Below, piece after piece: positions 39,666-52,700 of a DNA stretch of 64,000 nt. The stretch comes from Callipepla californica brunnescens. Its lineage: Eukaryota; Chordata; Aves; Galliformes; Odontophoridae. Position 1 is the first letter of the stretch. Each line of letters opens with the position of its first letter. The notes beneath the pieces are model-generated. The model was not told the DNA's origin. It made no database searches and was given only the letters and a program-made list of their open reading frames with translations. A program made the position numbers and the translations under genes. The stretch is taken from NCBI GenBank assembly GCA_023055505.1, contig JALIRH010000063.1:2621501-2685500 (forward strand), in the 5' to 3' direction.

Positions 39666-39673
39666 TATAAATA
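39666..39673 (+). promoter_or_regulatory. GBP: TATA box of right GBP
   Basis: TATAAATA sits about 145 bases before the start codon, within a proximal promoter shared by both arms. The mirrored octamer in the left arm is altered to GATAAATA. Confidence 0.8.
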
Positions 39674-42600
39674 GGCGAGGCCACTCACTGTGCAGGCATC
39701 GTGATTTCTGGGAAGGGAGCGGAGTTCAGGAAAAGGAAGACAAACGGCAGGGGGAGAGCTGGGTTCACTTTCTCTTTCGGTTCCAGCAGCACCGACACAG
39801 CCGAGCAGCACGAGCATGGACGCTCCGGCGATGCCGGCCCCGCTCTGCCTGGTGAACAACGAGGACGGCGTGCTGTCCCTCGACCCCGCGGCGCTGGCAG
39901 AGCTGCAGAAGGTGGCTCAGCCCCTGGTGGTGGTGGCCATCGCCGGGCCCTACCGCACCGGGAAGTCCTTCCTGATGAACCGGCTGGCACAGAAGCACAC
40001 CGGTGAGCTGGGGGGCAGAACCTCATGCGCTCCTTCGGGGGCATTTCAGAGTATTGTCGGGGATCTGTGATGGCTCGCCACCTGCAGGCTTCCTGCTGGG
40101 CCCCACGGTGCAGGCACAGACCAAGGGCATCTGGATGTGGTGCCTGCCCCACCCGCGCCGGCCCGGCGTCACCTTGGTGCTGCTGGACACCGAGGGACTG
40201 GGAGACCCCAACAAGGTGGGTGCAGGGGCCGGGGGGGGGGGGAAGGGTGGCCCCACATCTCCCCCCAGAGTCCTTCAGAGCACCCCTAACCCTGCTGTGG
40301 GCACAGGGCGACAGCCACAACGATGCCTGGATCTTCACGCTGGCACTGCTATTGTCCAGCACCCTGGTGTACAACAGCATGGGCACCATCGACCAAAAGG
40401 CACTGGAGCACCTGGAGTATCCTGCGGGGATCAGGGCGGATGTGGGGAGGGCTCGCGGTGAAACCGGGGGATTTGGGGCCACGGGGTCTTGGGCAAGGCA
40501 AGGTGGGGGCCGTAGCTATGGGACTGGGACAACGGGAGACTGGGTTGAGGCTGAGGGATCCGGGCTGAAACTGAGCGTTTGGGGCTGTAGGGAACCTGGG
40601 GCAAAGCTACAGGGCCTGCGGCAAAACCGGGAGATCCTGGCAACAGAGGAGTGTGATTGCAGGGAAAACTGGGAGAACTGCGCAATGCAGGAGCTGGGCT
40701 GAAACAGACTGGGGGCAGAAAAAGAACAAACAGCAAGCAACCTGAGACTTGGGCTGAAACTGCGGAACTTGAGATGACAGAGCAGGATTTGGAGAAGTCG
40801 TAGGATTTAGGGCAATGTGGGACCTGGGGGTGAAGGTGGCGGATTCGGTTCCCGCAGGACTTGGAATGACGCTGGGGGATGTCAGGCACAACTGGGGAAC
40901 TTGGGTCACTCGAGACCTGGGGAGACGTGGCATTTGGTGGGGGCAGTGCACTTCAGGCGAAACTGAGGGATTTAAGGTCTCAGAGGGGGCCCAATATTCA
41001 GGGTGCAGCTGGGTAGTGGTGGAGGGGGACATCAAATAGAGGGAAGGACAGAAATATATGTGGGGGGCACACAGGATTTTTGGAGGGTATGCAGGATTTG
41101 GGGAACGTTGTGCTCCTGAGCGGGGCCGGGCTGGTGACGCGGCTGTCAGAGCTGATCCGGGTGCGGGACGGGGACACGGACAGCAACGGCAGCACTGAAA
41201 AAGAAGACGAGGCTGAGGACACCGAGTTCATTCGCTTCTTCCCCGGTTTCGTGTGGGTGGTGCGGGACTTCACGCTGGAGCTGCGCGTGGGTGAGCGGCC
41301 CATCAGCGAGGATGAGTACCTGGAGCAGGCGCTGCAGCTCAAGCATGGTGAGTGCTGGCCCCATTGGGGTCACCAGGGCGGCACCAACGGGCGGCGGCAC
41401 CAACAACGGCTGTGTGCCTCCACAGGGCACGGCCGCAAGGTGCAGATCTACAATGGGACGCGGCAGTGCCTCCGGAACTACTTCCCCACACGGAAGTGCT
41501 TCGTGCTGCCACCACCACTGGGCACAGAGGAGCACGGGCGCCTGGAGGAGCTGCCCGAGACCGCGTTGGCCCCACGTTTCCTCCAACAGGCGGCCAAGTT
41601 CTGCGACTACGTGCTGGGCTCCACCTGGCCCAAGGTGCTGCCTGACGGCGGAGCACTGACAGGGCGCGGTAAGTAAGGGGAGGATGGGAAGGATGGGAAG
41701 GAGGAGAAGGGGACACGGGGTGTGACCGTGACCACGACAACATGAGACAACAGGGCGATAACACTGGGGATGGCAGAACGATGAGAAAGGGTCACGATGG
41801 CAACACGGTATAGCACCGCGACAACGGTGAAACAGAATGGAGAGATAACAGGATGACAGCGGTGACACAGGACAATGATGACACAGAGAACAACAGGGGG
41901 ACAGCAGCAAAACAGGAGACTGCAAAGGATGGCAACTGCAACGCAGGGGACATGTAGAAGCGTGGGGGGGGGGAAGAACACGAAGGTGACGGTTGGGTGA
42001 TGACAGGGCGGCAAAGGGCAAAAAGCACAGGGACAAGAGGACAGCAACAGCAGCACAGCAGCAAGGTGCTGGCCACGAGGGAAGGGTCACCGTGCCATTT
42101 CTCCACAGCCCTGTGCATGCTGCTGCACAGCTACGTGGAGGCCATCAACAGCGGGCGTCTGCCCTGCCTGGAGGGAGCAGCAGCAGCGATGATGGCCAAC
42201 GAGAACGCGGCTGCGGTGACGGCAGCGCTGGAGGCCTACGCCAGGGGCATGCGGGGGCTGCCGCTGCCCACAGAGCCCGCACAGCTCTCGGCCTGGCACG
42301 GGGAGCACCTGCGCGAGGCACTCGCTGTCTTCCAGCATCACAGCTTCCGGGATCGCGACCAGGAGTACCAGCGGCGTCTCATGGTGCACGGCCACCCCGC
42401 CCCTCCGTGCCACAGCACCGTGCCCGCCCCCACAGCCTTCCTCCTATCCCTACTGGGCTGCCCCCCATTCCCACGACCTTGTCACCGTTGCTACAGCGCT
42501 GCCCAGCCCCACGGCCCTCCATCTCCACTGACCTGTCCACACAGCCCGGTGCCCACTCCTATAAGGCCGCCCTCATCCTCACGGCCGTGCCCCCATGACT

Positions 42601-43952
42601 GTGTCCCCACTGCCCCAGCTCTCTCCATCCCCATGTCCCTGTTCCTGCGGCACTCCCCCCGGCACCACCCTGACTCTGACCCCATCCCTCCCCAGGAACA
42701 GATCTGCACGGAGTACAGCCGCCTGCAGGAGGAGAACGAGGCAGCATCGCAGCGACACTGCAGGGCGCTGCTGGCCGAGCTGGTAAGGCAGCTGGACACC
42801 GAGCTGGCCCGCGGCACCTACGCACAGCCCGGCGGCTACCACGCCTACGAGGCCGAGCGGCAGCAGCTGCTGGAGGCCTACTGGGAAGCAGAGGGCAAGG
42901 GCCCCAAGGTGGGGGCAGCTCCAGGTAGGGGATTAAGGGCAAGGAGGAGGGGGCCGGGCCTCACTCGTGTGGGGATGCGCAGGCCGAGGAAGTGCTGGAC
43001 GAGTTCCTGGTGGGGCGCCGGGCAGAGGCAGAGGCGGTGCTGAAGGCAGACAACGCTCTGAGCGAGGCCGAGAAGCAGCTGGAGGGTGAGCAGCGCATCC
43101 CAGCGTCATCCCTTCTCCCCTTCTTGCCCACCTCCCCCATCCGTCCCCGTGCTGCCCAGGGAAAAGAGGCACCTTGCGTTACTCCTTGGGGACACCTCAC
43201 AGCAGTGCCGTGTTCCAGAGGCCAGGTCCCCTGGGAGGCAGCTGACGGCATCCCCACGTACTTCGGGAATCCTCGTACACCGTCAGGGATATTTCACAGC
43301 GCCCATACACCTCTCGGGGTGTCCCAGCACACCCTGGGGACGCCTCAAACTGCCCCCTCTTCCTCCCTAAGGACCCCTCACCCCTTTTCCCTGCGCACTG
43401 TCCCGCTGCCCCTCCATCGCCTCCCCGCATCCCCGGTCCCCTCAGCCCACCCCACGCGCACCGTGCTCCGTGAGCAGAAGGCTCGGCTCCCGGCCGCGCC
43501 TCAGCCCGTCCCTCGGTCCCCAGACCAGAAGCAGCAGGCGCAGCTCCTGGAGCAGCAGCAGAAGGCGACGGCGGAGCGCGAACGGCAGCTGCAGGCGCTG
43601 CTGGCAGACGAGCGGAGCAGCTACGAGCAGAACGTGCAGGCGCTGGAGGCCAAGGTGCGGGCGGAGGCGGCGAGCGCGCAGCGGGAGCTGCAGCGGGCGC
43701 TGGAGGCGAAGCTACGGGAGCACGGCGAGCTGCTGCAGCGCGGCTTCGGCGAGCGGGCGGCGCTGATGGAGCAGGAGCTGGCGGCGCTGCGGCGGGAGAT
43801 GAGCAGCAGCAGCAAGCAGGAGCTGGCGGCCAACGCCTGCGACGCCGTGCGCGCCGCCTGCGACCTCGCCAGCGTGGTGAGGCTGACCCGAGCGCTGCGG
43901 GGCACGGCGGTGTAGGCCGCTCCGCTCCGCCTCCGTTCGGCGGCCGAATAAA
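39666..43952 (+). CDS. GBP: Guanylate-binding protein, right copy (625 aa, intact)
   Basis: Inverted partner of the left GBP, transcribed in the opposite direction. Coding exons: 39816-40002, 40088-40215, 40307-40416, 41121-41347, 41426-41668, 42109-42383, 42696-42908, 42983-43085, 43524-43915. Exon lengths equal those of the left copy except the last, which is 9 bases shorter. Start: ATG at 39816, about 145 bases after a consensus TATAAATA. P-loop GPYRTGKS, switch TKGIW, DTEGLGD and RD cap are all intact, so GTP binding is expected. Residue differences by eye: E16 for K, N104 for S, R for Q in VGE(R/Q)PISE, P for S in NYF(P/S)TRK, W for R in GST(W/R)PK, V for L in EAK(V/L)RAE, plus the C-terminal block. 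No CaaX box. The poly(A) signal AATAAA is at 43947-43952. The ortholog class among avian GBPs cannot be fixed here. Confidence 0.94.
39706..39714 (+). promoter_or_regulatory. GBP: GAS/STAT-type site in right GBP leader
   Basis: TTCTGGGAA fits the STAT consensus TTCNNNGAA and lies about 35 bases after the TATA box, close to the expected transcription start. GBP genes in mammals are classical interferon-gamma/STAT1 targets, which makes the match plausible. A nine-base motif can occur by chance. Confidence 0.5.
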
Positions 43953-45039
43953 GCGCTCCGCTCCTCCCGCAGCACCGCTTCCGGCGCCGTGACGTCACAG
44001 CGCGCGACCGGCCGCGGGGAACCGGGGGGGGCGCGGGGGGTTGGGCGCCGAGTTCGCAGGGTCGGGGCCGGGTCCGGGGCTCGGAGCTGCGCTGAGGGGC
44101 GAGAGCCGGAGCCCGGAGCTGCAGTGCGGGCGGCCGGGCTGGGAAGCGGGGGCCGGTCCTGGGAAGCGCGCCCGGAGCCCAGGGCTGGGGAAGCGGGGAC
44201 GAGAACTGGGCCCGAGTGTTGGTTCCTGGCCCAGGGGCTGAGGCCCGGCGTCCGCAGCCCGGCTTCCCAACGCCTTCTGGTGAAACAGCCGGCACGTTAA
44301 GTGATGTGTGCGTGGGTACTAATTAGCAGCAGTGCGGAGATGGAGGAGAATCGCGGTCCCTCGCTTGCTGCTTCTGGCTTTGCGTGGCAGGACTTCAGCG
44401 GGCTGCTTGGAGAGTCCTCCCCGATTCTGTTGGTGGTGTTACGTTCTGACTGAGGAGTTCTGAGTGCTGGGCCCAGAAACTTGTGCGGATCTCTGAGTCC
44501 GTAGCTGAGGAAACTGAAGGGGTTAATCGCTCAGGGAACTGCCTTTCTTTTTTCAGTTTCCAACTGAGTGCTCAGGGCAGACCATACAATTAGGAGAGGA
44601 AAGACAAATTAGTGCCCCAGTCGGGGTTATAAGGAATAAGCTGTTACCTGAAAGGACGCTCCACCCCAGAGGGATGCTGCCCTCTCCAGAATAACTTGCA
44701 TCTCATTAAGATTCAGGTGGTCTCTCCTTACATTTAATCGCACTTCATTACCCACAGCCCCCTTCCTGGGATGTCGCAGTTAAGCCCTGCGACAGAGCCC
44801 AGGGTCCGTGCTGGTACTGCACCAAGTACGACACTCAGTGTGGCAGAGGTGAATTCTATGACAAAGCAAACACCAGATGTGCACCCGAGCAGCAGACAAC
44901 AGTCCTCCCAGACCTTCCTCCCTCCCAGTCCCTGTCACTGGGGAAACCCGGATCCTTTGGAAACTCTTTCACTTATCTGCTCTAACCTACTCAAAGCTGT
45001 AGCACAGCAGAGCTTACCCAGGGACATGGTCCTTTCTGT

Positions 45040-45310
45040 TTGCCAAGCTCCCTGCCAGCAGTAGGCTGGTGTTGCTCTGAAGCCTCTGAGCCTTCCAAAC
45101 CCAGCTCCGTGTCTCACAGATCGTGCTTGGCTCTCCAATGAGCCCTCAGACTCTGGAGTGAGGCTTCGAGCCCTGAGTCTGGGGTTTGAGACTGCAAAGC
45201 ATGTTTCTGATCTGAAATGAGGCTCTGGGCCCTCAAAGGAAAAAGCAAAAGAGGGATACAGGGGAACTGAGGTACCCTGAGGTGAGGCTGAATGTCTCAA
45301 TGTTGTGGAA
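45040..45310 (-). repeat. Unclassified dispersed repeat, copy 1
   Basis: On the minus strand it reads like 54050-54360 on the plus strand, including TTTTGCTTTTCCTTTGAGGG, GAAACAT and the GCCTACTGC(T/C)GGCAGGGAGC end. A shorter remnant is at 31415-31500. Internally it repeats GAGGGCTC/AGAGCCTC-like words about every 20-25 bases. No terminal repeats or coding frame were recognised. Confidence 0.6.
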
Positions 45311-46594
45311 AGGAATCTATTCTGAGGGCTGAATCCCTCAATGTGGGGGCCCAAACACTCATGTCTGCTCACAAAACCTACTCCTGCTGTCTAAACTTCT
45401 GTTTTTTAAAGACTCCAAGCATCATCTTGAGGATAAAACGGGTACTGTGCTTCTTGTCGTGGTCCTCAAAGCCCTTTTGTTTTTGTTCCCAGACCTTCAT
45501 TTATTGGACTCCAGCTGCGTTTAAGGGCCCGAATCAGCCTCACTTTTTTGGGGTTCTAAATTCTGTTTCACAGTTAACGTTCACTTTTGCACACCTTAGC
45601 CATGCCACAGCTGCAGGTAAACCCCTGCCTCAGAGATGGCAGTTCAGTGTGCAAGAGGAGCTGCTGTTTCGGTGGTGACAGTGTCCGCCAGGTTTTAAGG
45701 CTGCCCTGCAGCAGTACCTTGCAGTATTATGGCAAGGCAGCTGCATTGCTGAGCTGTGAATGATGCACACTGCCTAGTAGTCCTTTAAATGCTCAGCATC
45801 AAATCTGTTGTTTTCTTTTTTATAGTCTGCTGAGACTTTGCATCCAGGAGCGGTGTAGGTTTTAGAAATGTGTGTTTCTCAGCCTGGCACAGGGAGCACC
45901 CAGCTGGGGTGGGGCTATGGGGCCGCCCTCTGCCCACAGAGCAAAGCCCCTCTGCAGTTACTCACAACTCACTTTGAGGCAGTGGTGCTTTTCTCTGTTT
46001 CATGTTGGCACCCGATGGAATCCCTTAAAATTCAGTGATTTTCCCTTGCTCTCCAGTCCCGTCTTCAAGCATTCATGTTTTGTTTGTGCAAATAAATGTA
46101 TGAAGCTTTGTTCTTGCTACATTCCCTTCTCACAGACGAGCGCTATGAGGCAGGAAGAGAGAAGGCAGCATAATCTTCATGCAGGGATGAGTGAAAGAGG
46201 GAGGGAAAGAGACCTGGGGCTTGGGCCACCGTCCTGGCCCAACACTGTGGGGTCAGCAGCAGAGCTAACACTCTCTGACGTCACCCAGGATCAGGGGAAT
46301 CTGGGGCTGTGGCTGTTAACATCCTGTGCTGGGTCTGCCTGCGTCTCCGAGGTAAGCAGGCTGAGCGATGCCCTGAGACATCCCCATCCCACTGGGAGCA
46401 TTTCTGGGGCCATGGGGTCAGGGCAGCACAAAGAGAAGTATTGCCTGAGGAAGTCCTTCCTTTTGGCTGAAGAAACACGGGCTGCTTCGTGGAAGAGGAA
46501 AACTTAGGTCAAGTGTCGTGGGTAAATCCCAGCACAAGCTCCAGCAGCCTGTGTCTTTGCAGCTTTACATTACCTCCCTTCAGCTGATAATTTC
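45113..46594. other. Right-arm segment absent from the left arm
   Basis: At the matching place the left arm goes directly from about 31404 to 31415. The right-arm segment begins with the continuation of an unclassified repeat (45040-45300) also seen at 54050-54340. That suggests the left arm lost the piece rather than the right gaining it. The rest holds no gene I recognise; the 211-residue frame at 45872-46507 has no recognisable domain. Confidence 0.65.
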
Positions 46595-46744
46595 TCAGAC
46601 TGTTAAGTCTGTTAAATGCTTTTGACTTCTTCAGGGCTTCTTCCTAGGTGTGGCTGAGTTCAGGCACGAGCCAAGCCATCTGTGTTCAGACTTAACAGTG
46701 GCATGGGTCCACATGTGTCATTAGCAGTCTCAGGCATGAGGGCT

Positions 46745-49700
46745 GTGTTAGAGCAACTCAAGGGGTAGTTCATGAGCTATTCAAGAGTACTGGAATATGT
46801 GTGTTAAATATTGAATTCTTCTCAGCTCTTATCAGGAAGTGCAAGCCCTCTAATAAAAGTCTAAAGGTTAATCAATTTCTGGAGTGGAAATTAATACCAT
46901 TAATTGCAGTGCCTTGTCTCTGAACACTTGGCAGTGCTGTATGAGCAGAGTGTATCTGCTCTAGGAGGCTCAGGCAGAGCATTTGGAGACAAGATCCTGG
47001 CTTTCCTCTTGCACTGCTCTGCCCACACACGAATTAATAGTTAGAATTTGTTGCCCTCATCTCAGTGCACCACCTGTATCAGAACATGTTGCTGTGAGGT
47101 TTCTGCCAGATCGCTTACGTGGAGCTTTCTGTCTTAAACCGCAGTTGATAAGCAAACAAAAATGCTGTTAAGCAAATGCAGCATTTCTTGTGCATTTGAT
47201 TTTAAATATATATTTCTTCAGCTATTACTCTTGCATGTTTCCATTATTATTGAGCTGTAATTACTTTAGGCATTTGACTTTACAAGTCAGTCCAAGAAAA
47301 GTATTTAATTGATGACCATCAGATCAGAGTGGGGTTCTGTTTCTCAGAGAAGATATTTCAACTGCAGAGTTTCAAACTGATGCTTTTCTGATCTTCTCTA
47401 GCTAGTGAATGCTTATGCGATGACAAGCAGAGAACCTCCATTAAACACCACTGCCTGCAGACTTCTTCTGGATATCATGCCAGGACTGGAAACTGCTGTT
47501 GTCTTTCAGGAAAAGGCATTGTGTATGCTAAGACTTAGTTCATAAGCTTGGTGCATTATGTACTCCAGCAGTTCATCCCGCAGGAGAAACCAGTAAAAAG
47601 CAACGTTTAAATCCTGTCTCTGGGAGACAAACTGTTCGGCCTTATTAAAGTTTTGGGGCTTTTTGATTTGGGCTTGTTCAGCTGATCAAATCTTGAGTAT
47701 TCCCCAGCTCGTAGGTTATAAGAGGATTGATTCAAACAGGGGAACTGGAATTCTGTGTGGTACGTTCAGCCCATCTGTGGGATGGAGGCCACGCAGAGAG
47801 ATCTAGGCGGGTTTGTGCAGTGGGCCTGGAAGAACCTCATGAGGTTCAACAAAGCCAAGTGCAAGGTGTGGCACCTGGGTCAGTACAGCCTGAGGATGTA
47901 AGGATGGAGCAGCTCTGCGCTGGTGAGACCTCACGTGGAATACTGCATCCATATGGGGAGTCCTCAGGACAGAAGAGAGCACGTCCAGAGGAGGGCCTCA
48001 AAAGCGGTGTGAGGGATGGAGCACCTTCCCTGTGAGGATAGACAGAGGACTGGAGCCGTTCAGCCTGGAGAAGTGAAGGTTCTGGGGGGACCTGCCAGCA
48101 GTCTGTCAGTATCTAAAGGAGGGCTGTAAGAAAGAAGGGGACAGACTCCTTAGTGGAGCCTGTTGTGATCCGACAAGAGGAAGTTGTTTCAAAGTAAGAG
48201 AGGGGAGAATTAAAAAATACAGATAGAACAGTTTCTTACAGTTTCTTAGAGATAAAACAGTTTCTTACAATCAGGATTATGAAGCACTGAACAAGTTGCT
48301 CAGCGAGGTGGTGAGTGCCCCATCCCTGGAGACGTTCAGGAATAGAGCTGTGAGCAACCTGGTGTAGATCTAAGCGTTCCTGTTCATTCTAGGGGAATTG
48401 GACTAGATGGGCTTTAAAGGTTCCCTTGAGCTCAAATGAACTTAAATTAATGTTCTGGGAGATGTTGTACTTTAAACTGTTATTTTATAGGTCCGTGAAT
48501 GGAGCAGGCAGTATAGAACGTTAAGCCTTGCTGTAAGCCTCTCACCTGGTAATCCCTAACTGCAGCAGAGCGATAGCATTATTCAAGCTAAATGATGAGC
48601 AAGTCACACTTAAGCAATCTAAAGCCCATATGCTTCATGGGGATTCTTTAGAACTGTTATGGATAGCTGAATTCAGCTTCTGTTATGTTGGCAAGCGTGT
48701 TTTGCACAAAGGGTTGAAAGTGGGGAGAAATCAGATTTTGTTCCTGAGCCCCACTCTCTTCATCTTAAAAAAATTAATGTAGTATTTGTTCTGAAGTCTG
48801 GAGGTCAGGTGGTGCTTTATATGCACTCATGTTTCCCTTGAGTTCCTTTACTATTGGAAATAGAGATATGGGCCCTAAAGCATGGTAAAAGAAAGGAATA
48901 ATGCACATCCTTTCTGAAGTATTGAGTAGAATATGATATATTTGCAATCTGCCTGAAATCTAAGGCTTTGAGTCATTGATGCCGAGAAGGTTAAAAGCAA
49001 AGGAACAAGTTCCTTGCTTGTGGAGGGTGTAGTTTTCTTGAGACACAAAGTCCCTATGTAAGTCGAAAACTTTTAAGCCCTTAAGTGCCAAACTTAGCTT
49101 AATTTCTTTGGGCTAGAGAATATATGAAATTCCTTCCTGGTTCCGATGGTTTTCGTTCTGTAGAGGCTCTATGAAGATATTTGCTGTTGGAAGAATGTGT
49201 TCTGTTCCTACAGACGCCCTCTAGCGCCCAGAGGACTTCACGTCTCATTTTCTAATGTAGCAACGCATTAAATGATAATTACAATTTTCTTATTTAATAT
49301 ATAATAGACTACTCCCTAAAAAATCTGTAAGCTGGAGGTTCTTATTGAAACGTGTGTCTGTTCATTGCTGTTATTAACTGATCTTTTACTGGGTTGTACC
49401 TTCGTCTCCAGTTATGTGCAAAGTCTTGTTGTGCTGATGAGGTTATGATGTTTCAAAATCCAATGATGATCTAGAGGAGAAAAATGGAGCCTTTTGTTCT
49501 AACGTGTGGTCTTTTAATTACCTATTTTAATTAACACTTGTTCAGCCTTGTTAAGGAAAATTGCCTGGCAGGCTGTGCTTTACTGTTCAAATATTATCTA
49601 TATTGAACACTGTGGTTTCCATATGTGTGGATTGGTGTAATTGCATGAGTTTCTCCCTTCCCCAGTCAGTACGGATTTATAGCTATTAAGGATTGTTCTT

Positions 49701-52700
49701 TTGATTGATGAGTAGTCATTAACGTAAAGAGTTCCTCTGGCACCAGGACACTCGTTTGTTTAAGTGACTTTTCAACTGCTAAGCTGTTAGAGAAACGTAA
49801 GTACTTTTCCACTTTGTCTTTTTTGTTTTTTACTGAGTGTAAATTCAACACCATTTCTTTGAGATCTGCCGAGTTGCTGGAGATCTCTTTTAGTAAGACT
49901 GACAGGAAAACAGATGCTTAACTCTTGGAATTGCTTTCTTGTGTCCTGCATTATAGGAAGGCATAGTTGAAAATCTCTTTAAATGGGCACGAGAGGCTGA
50001 TCAGCCACTGAGGACATATGCAACGGGGCTTTTAGGAGGAGCTATGGAAAACCAGGACATTGCTGCGAATTACAGGGATGAGAACTCATAATTGGTAATG
50101 TTCTCTCGATGCATACTTTCACGTACAGGACAGATCTCTCTCTTTTTTTCATTCTTTTTTGAGTGTGTGGCAGCACTACATGTATGTGTTAATGTATAGG
50201 TTTCACAGTGGCTCTAGAGATATATCTTCTCAGTAGCTCATACTTTCCATCCTTTCCTGACTGAATTACACACTTTACCCTTTGACTCCTGCCATAGAAC
50301 AGAGGCTCATTCTTCAATACCTGACTCCCTTAGGGGAATACCAAGAGGTGAGCATATACGTGAAGGTGGGAGGACTCTGTGAGTTCTCCTGACAATGTCG
50401 GTGGTGCTGTGGGGAAAAGTTTTGAGAGCTATTTTATTTCTCTCCGGTATTTCCTGACACGATTCAGATCAGTAAATTCTCCTGAGTTGTTGGCATTCAA
50501 AGCGTTGAAGTCATTGCTTTGAACGGTGCCCAGCAGGTGATACTCGAACCTGAACCTAGCAGTTGTGTGGTGTAGTAGTTGGAGCACGGGGCTGGGAATC
50601 TTCTTCCTGGTTCCTGTGAAGTGTTAGTGATTATTTACGTGATCCAGAGTAAGTCACTTTGTCTGAAATGCATGCATTTCTTCTGGTTGCTCCTGGGAAG
50701 TTAATAGACTCTGTTGTTAGCTACGTTGGAGGGAAGAGTGAACTTGAAATTCTTTCTTGCAATGGTCCTTATGACTCCTACAGTGTTCCTGACAGGACAT
50801 GGCAGTGTAGCTGCAGTTGCTTTGTGAGAGCTGTTGTTTCTTACAATGGTCTGGCTGTATCAGATTAACTAAAAGAGTATTTCCTGTTCCCTTTTTTTAA
50901 CTACAAACTTCAGTTTAGCGTAGGCCTGCAGCCTGCCCTCGTCTGTGTAGTCATTTTTAGGTGGTTTAACTGCATTTGAGGTGCAACAAAGCAACACAGT
51001 TTTGCTTTGTGTTATTTGGTGTGTGTGTGTGTGCCTTGCTTCTGTGAGAGCCAAAGAAACCATGATCCCTGGAATACCCTGCATGCTGACTGGATCACTT
51101 CTTATCCCAGCAATCACAGCATAGAAAAATAGGAATTAGTGCCGTAAAGCCGCTGCACAAAGAATTATGCAGAAGGTTTTGGTGTGTTGCCCCACTCTGC
51201 TGTTCTTTCTGTTTGGTTGTTGGGTAGCTGTCTTTGCACAGATGGAAAGTGGAGCCTATCACCAGGGTGGTGTCTGTGTGGACTTAACCATAGCTGCACT
51301 TGAAGGAGTGCCTTAAGATTTCCTGTGGCAGCTGTCATGCACCTTGCTGCAGCCACCAGGTGTATGATGAGAAGTCTGTTAACCTTTATTGCTTCCTATG
51401 GATGGAGCTGTTACCGCTGACCTCTCATAACAGGTATCTGCCACCAGGGGAAAACCTGGGGGGTTAGAGAGAGCAAAAGCCAAACCAGACCTTCAGTTTC
51501 CTGTGAAGCATTCAGCTAGCCTCCCGACGTTCTTTTTCACAGCTATTACCCATCTTCATGCAACTGGGATCGAGGGAGCTGATGATGTACTACATCGACT
51601 TGAAGCGAACCAACGATGTGCTGCTGACTTTTGAAGCCCTTAAGGTAAATTACGTTTGTAATGCAAAACTGTGCTGTAAACAGGGGAAAAACATGGAGCG
51701 TGTTTGCATGCATCAAAGGCAAATGCTTGCCTCCCTTAGGCCTGCGTATATTGGAGGTCTCCTATGTTTTTGTGTTTATGATTCTCAGGTATTTAAAATA
51801 GAATGAGTTGTGGGCAAAGCACCATTGATTTCCTCTGCCATTCAGAGGAGTCTGGAGATGGTGAAAATTCCTTTTTCTGTCAAAAGCTTACACTGCTACT
51901 GCCCTTAGATGGACTCCTGTTATTGCCAGGGGTGAGGGGTAAGAAGCATAAGCATCCTAATCCCAGAAGCACCAGCATGACATCCCTGACCCTAATGTTT
52001 GAAGTGCAGTAGTTGTGTGTGAGCAGTCACTCAGTTATCCCCAAACACGGAACAAGTACGAAACAAGCCTCCTTAATTTAAACCTGCAGTGCAGCAGTTG
52101 GTTCTTCTGTGCATTCCTTCCCTCTTTCACAGTAACTTCTCTGCCTTCAGTCTTCCAGTGTCATCTTTCTATTTCACTGTCATTTGCTTGCAAATGTATT
52201 TCCAAGCAGGAGCATTCCTACAAAAGGTGTAGGTTACCTCAGCTGTGAGTGGGGTGGGAGCTGTAGTGCTTCTTCCCGTCTCCTCCCAAGGTGTCGGTAA
52301 TACAGAAAAGCACGGTAACTTTTAGTGCAGCTGCAGTCTGCAGTTTTACCTGTAGCTTATAAGTTCCATTTTGTAAATTTCCCCTTGCCAGCAGTGTGGC
52401 ATGCATAAATGTGAATGCAGATCTGAATATTTTACAGTGGTGCAGGAGGTGAGTGGTGCAGGGAGAATGGGAAGAACTGAAGTGGATAATTTCTGAGCTA
52501 CTCTGTTTTTCTTGTATTTATTTTGCAAGATGTGTCAAACAAAGAGATAACTGTCTTGATTTGCTCATTGTTTATCTTTTATGCTTGTTTCTTGAGTCTG
52601 TTACAAACCAATCTTATTTGGAGCATCTGGTATCATTCCTATCTGTGACTGATAACGTGCTGAATGTGGCACTTGAGATCGTATTTGTTTTCATCCAAGA

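Noticed and set aside
45872..46507. A 211-codon frame in the right-arm-only segment
   Set aside because: No recognisable domain, no promoter or splice context, and unremarkable composition. Probably chance.
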